Positions 62,234 through 64,000 of a DNA stretch of 64,000 nt are shown here, one piece after another. Source of the stretch: Sambucus nigra. Taxonomy: Eukaryota > Streptophyta > Magnoliopsida > Dipsacales > Adoxaceae. A program made the translations under genes and the position numbers. The stretch spans positions 496,597,760 to 496,661,759 of the forward strand of contig OX422210.1 of NCBI GenBank assembly GCA_949130495.1, given 5' to 3'. Each line of letters opens with the position of its first letter. The first letter of the stretch is position 1. Under the pieces are notes generated by a model, which was given only the letters and a program-made list of their open reading frames with translations, was not told where the DNA came from and made no database searches.

Positions 62234-64000
62234 GAGCCCATTTTATATTTACTTACTATGTGAGGTAATTAAATATAAAATGTTGTAAATTGGAGTAAGT
62301 ATTAATGTAATGATGAAAGGTTAATATTTACTAACTTGTTGTATATTTACTGTATGAGCATGTAAATATCCTCGTGATGAGTTTTATTGTGTCATAAGAA
62401 TTTAAAATGACATTTTGATTCAAAATGGAACCGGAACTAAAAATGATTTATAAAATATCCAAATGATAATTTGGAGGTCGTAGTTGATTCCCGAACGTTC
62501 GAGATAGTCAAAATATGTGTTATATTTTATTTTGAGGTTTTTGGCACTTTTGACTGATTACACCTTAAATATGTAGTTGCGTGTTATTTTATCGCGGTAT
62601 TGATCATTTAAGTTGGGATTGTTGACTAATGGCACGAATTAGTCTTGCTAAGTCTTCTATTTTCCCTAATTTTATTCCTAAACCAAGAGAGAACTAGAGA
62701 GAGGAAGAGAAGGACTAGAGAAAGAAGAAGAGATTGAAGATTAAGGAGGGATTCTTGCTTCTACACAAGTAAAATCTGCATTTGCTAGATTGAGGCAAGT
62801 TTTCTACTTGCTATATGTGGTTTAAGATAAATGATTAGATGTGATAATGATGTATTGATCATGGTTTAATTAGTTAGGTTTCTTTTGTGTATTTGTGGGT
62901 CTTGAATCATTAAAGAATGGTTTGGATGATTATTGATGGTTGTAGTAGTAGTTGGTAGTATTTATGGTGTATTGGTGGAAATAAATGGGTTTGATTTGAA
63001 GGGTTTTGAGTTGGGGGTAAAATTTGGAGTCCAAGACTCCATAGCCATTTTTGGCAAAATTGCAGGACCGAATCGATTCGGCCATTGGGGTGAATCAATT
63101 CCCCTAGGTCCAGTTTCTAGGTCTACCTGCACCGAATCGATTCAACTTGGATGAATCGATTCCGCAGTTTACCGACAGTCAGTTTTCCTTTTCCGAATCG
63201 ATTCGCTTTTGGGGAGAATCGATTTGCTAGGGCGAATCGATTCGTTTTCCTGCTGTTTTGAGTTATTTTTGAAACTCAATTCTAACTCATTTTCTTTAGG
63301 ATTTGGGCCTAGGAACCTTCTTGTTTGAAGTAAACTTAGAGTCCTAGAGTTCTAGGTGAGTTAGTTTACTACCCTAGGTTAGAATTGGGTTATATTGGAA
63401 TTATTTCGAGGGTGTGCGAAGTGATGTTCAGGCATTACTTTCTTTCTTTAATTAGTAGGAGTATAGGAGATTTATAAGTTGTGTTTGGAGACTTTAGAAG
63501 TTAAATTGAGGTATGATGGTTTATTATAAAGCCCAAAAGAAGGCTAGGGAAAATAACTTGGGAGTTTGAATATTTTTCAAGGTTATTGTAATGATGTGAG
63601 GCATATATAGTTCCGAAAAACCATAATGCGTTTTATAAAATATAAATGCATGAAGTAGATGATAATTTACTAAATCATGTTATGGAAATTAATGAAATGG
63701 TTTAAACACACCTCTCTAAATGTCATCATAAAGGAAGTTCGTGCGTAAGGTGAAGCCCCCTGACTAATGAATGCAGGGTGGATATAGTCCTAGGCCATAT
63801 GAGCGCTTGTTTTATATTTTCTGCGATGGGTAGGAGATTTCGGGTGTGGTCTTGACTATCCCGCAGGCATATGGCCGATTCCCGACATTTCGATAGGATC
63901 CCAGGTTGTCTTATGATAGGCCCTGGAAGATGATGGTCATTTAGGGGCGCGCACAGTTGGGAAACCCGGACGGGCGGTCTTAGATTCGTTATATACATAT
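62213..64000 (+). repeat. 3' LTR of the chromovirus, cut by the window end
   Basis: The first 1,788 bp of an expected 2.7 kb. It pairs with 54708 onward. It lacks about 21 bp present in the 5' LTR between two CGAATCGATTCG copies (55740-55760 region), consistent with slippage between the repeats. Confidence 0.94.

Larger units (their letters stand above)
54708..64000 (+). mobile_element. Ty3/gypsy chromovirus, Tekay/Del-like, decayed, truncated by the window edge
   Basis: 5' LTR 54708-57412, Met-type primer site 57415, gag, protease, RT-RNase H, integrase, chromodomain-like C-terminus, polypurine tract 62200-62210, and 3' LTR from 62213. Large LTRs, the TGGTATCAGAGC primer site and a C-terminal chromodomain fit the Tekay/Del branch of plant chromoviruses. 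The coding region has 16 in-frame stop codons and at least three frameshifts. LTRs look about 95-96% identical by eye, older than the Tat-type element. Confidence 0.92.

Overview
This window looks like plant heterochromatin. It is a long head-to-tail satellite array with a monomer of about 169 bp, into which three LTR retrotransposons have inserted. Plant-specific element structure, including a Tat-type gypsy with two RNase H domains and an antisense gene, a Sirevirus-like copia and a chromodomain gypsy with an initiator-Met-type primer site, points to a flowering plant with a large genome. I cannot name the species. I see no host gene, rRNA, tRNA or CRISPR array.

Layout: 1-12346 satellite; 12347-22224 Ty1/copia element on the minus strand (LTRs about 2.0 kb, target duplication GGTGA, coding region broken); 22225-25326 satellite; 25327-38230 young Ty3/gypsy Tat-type element on the plus strand (LTRs 896 bp, target duplication CTGAC); 38231-54707 satellite with a 115-bp LTR relic at 50373-50487; 54708 to beyond the window end, a decayed Ty3/gypsy chromovirus (Tekay/Del-like) with 2.7-kb LTRs, the right one cut by the window edge.

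The satellite has higher-order structure at several scales: about 1.68 kb (700-4070), 5.86 kb (7988 onward, compared across both insertions) and 3.13 kb (46.9-54.7 kb). The sister unit of the 5.86-kb repeat keeps an empty site for each of the first two elements, so both insertions postdate that array duplication.

The Tat-type element is the most interesting object. Its gag-pol (plus strand) and a three-exon antisense gene (minus strand; both introns GT-AG and frame-consistent) converge on a 102-bp minisatellite. Each unit of that minisatellite can fold into a long hairpin, and diverged units keep the pairing with changed stem sequence. Its 3' end is abnormal: where the polypurine tract should be there is a 418-bp piece of satellite, and this piece plus the right LTR form a gap-free 1,314-bp copy of the satellite plus LTR at the element's left end.

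The copia element has gag and pol recognisable in order but carries two stops in gag, two frameshifts at the gag-pol coiled-coil junction and one stop just before the reverse transcriptase YVDD box. The chromovirus carries 16 in-frame stops and several frameshifts and has lost an integrase catalytic Asp. No element can be called functional from sequence alone; the Tat-type element is nearest to intact.
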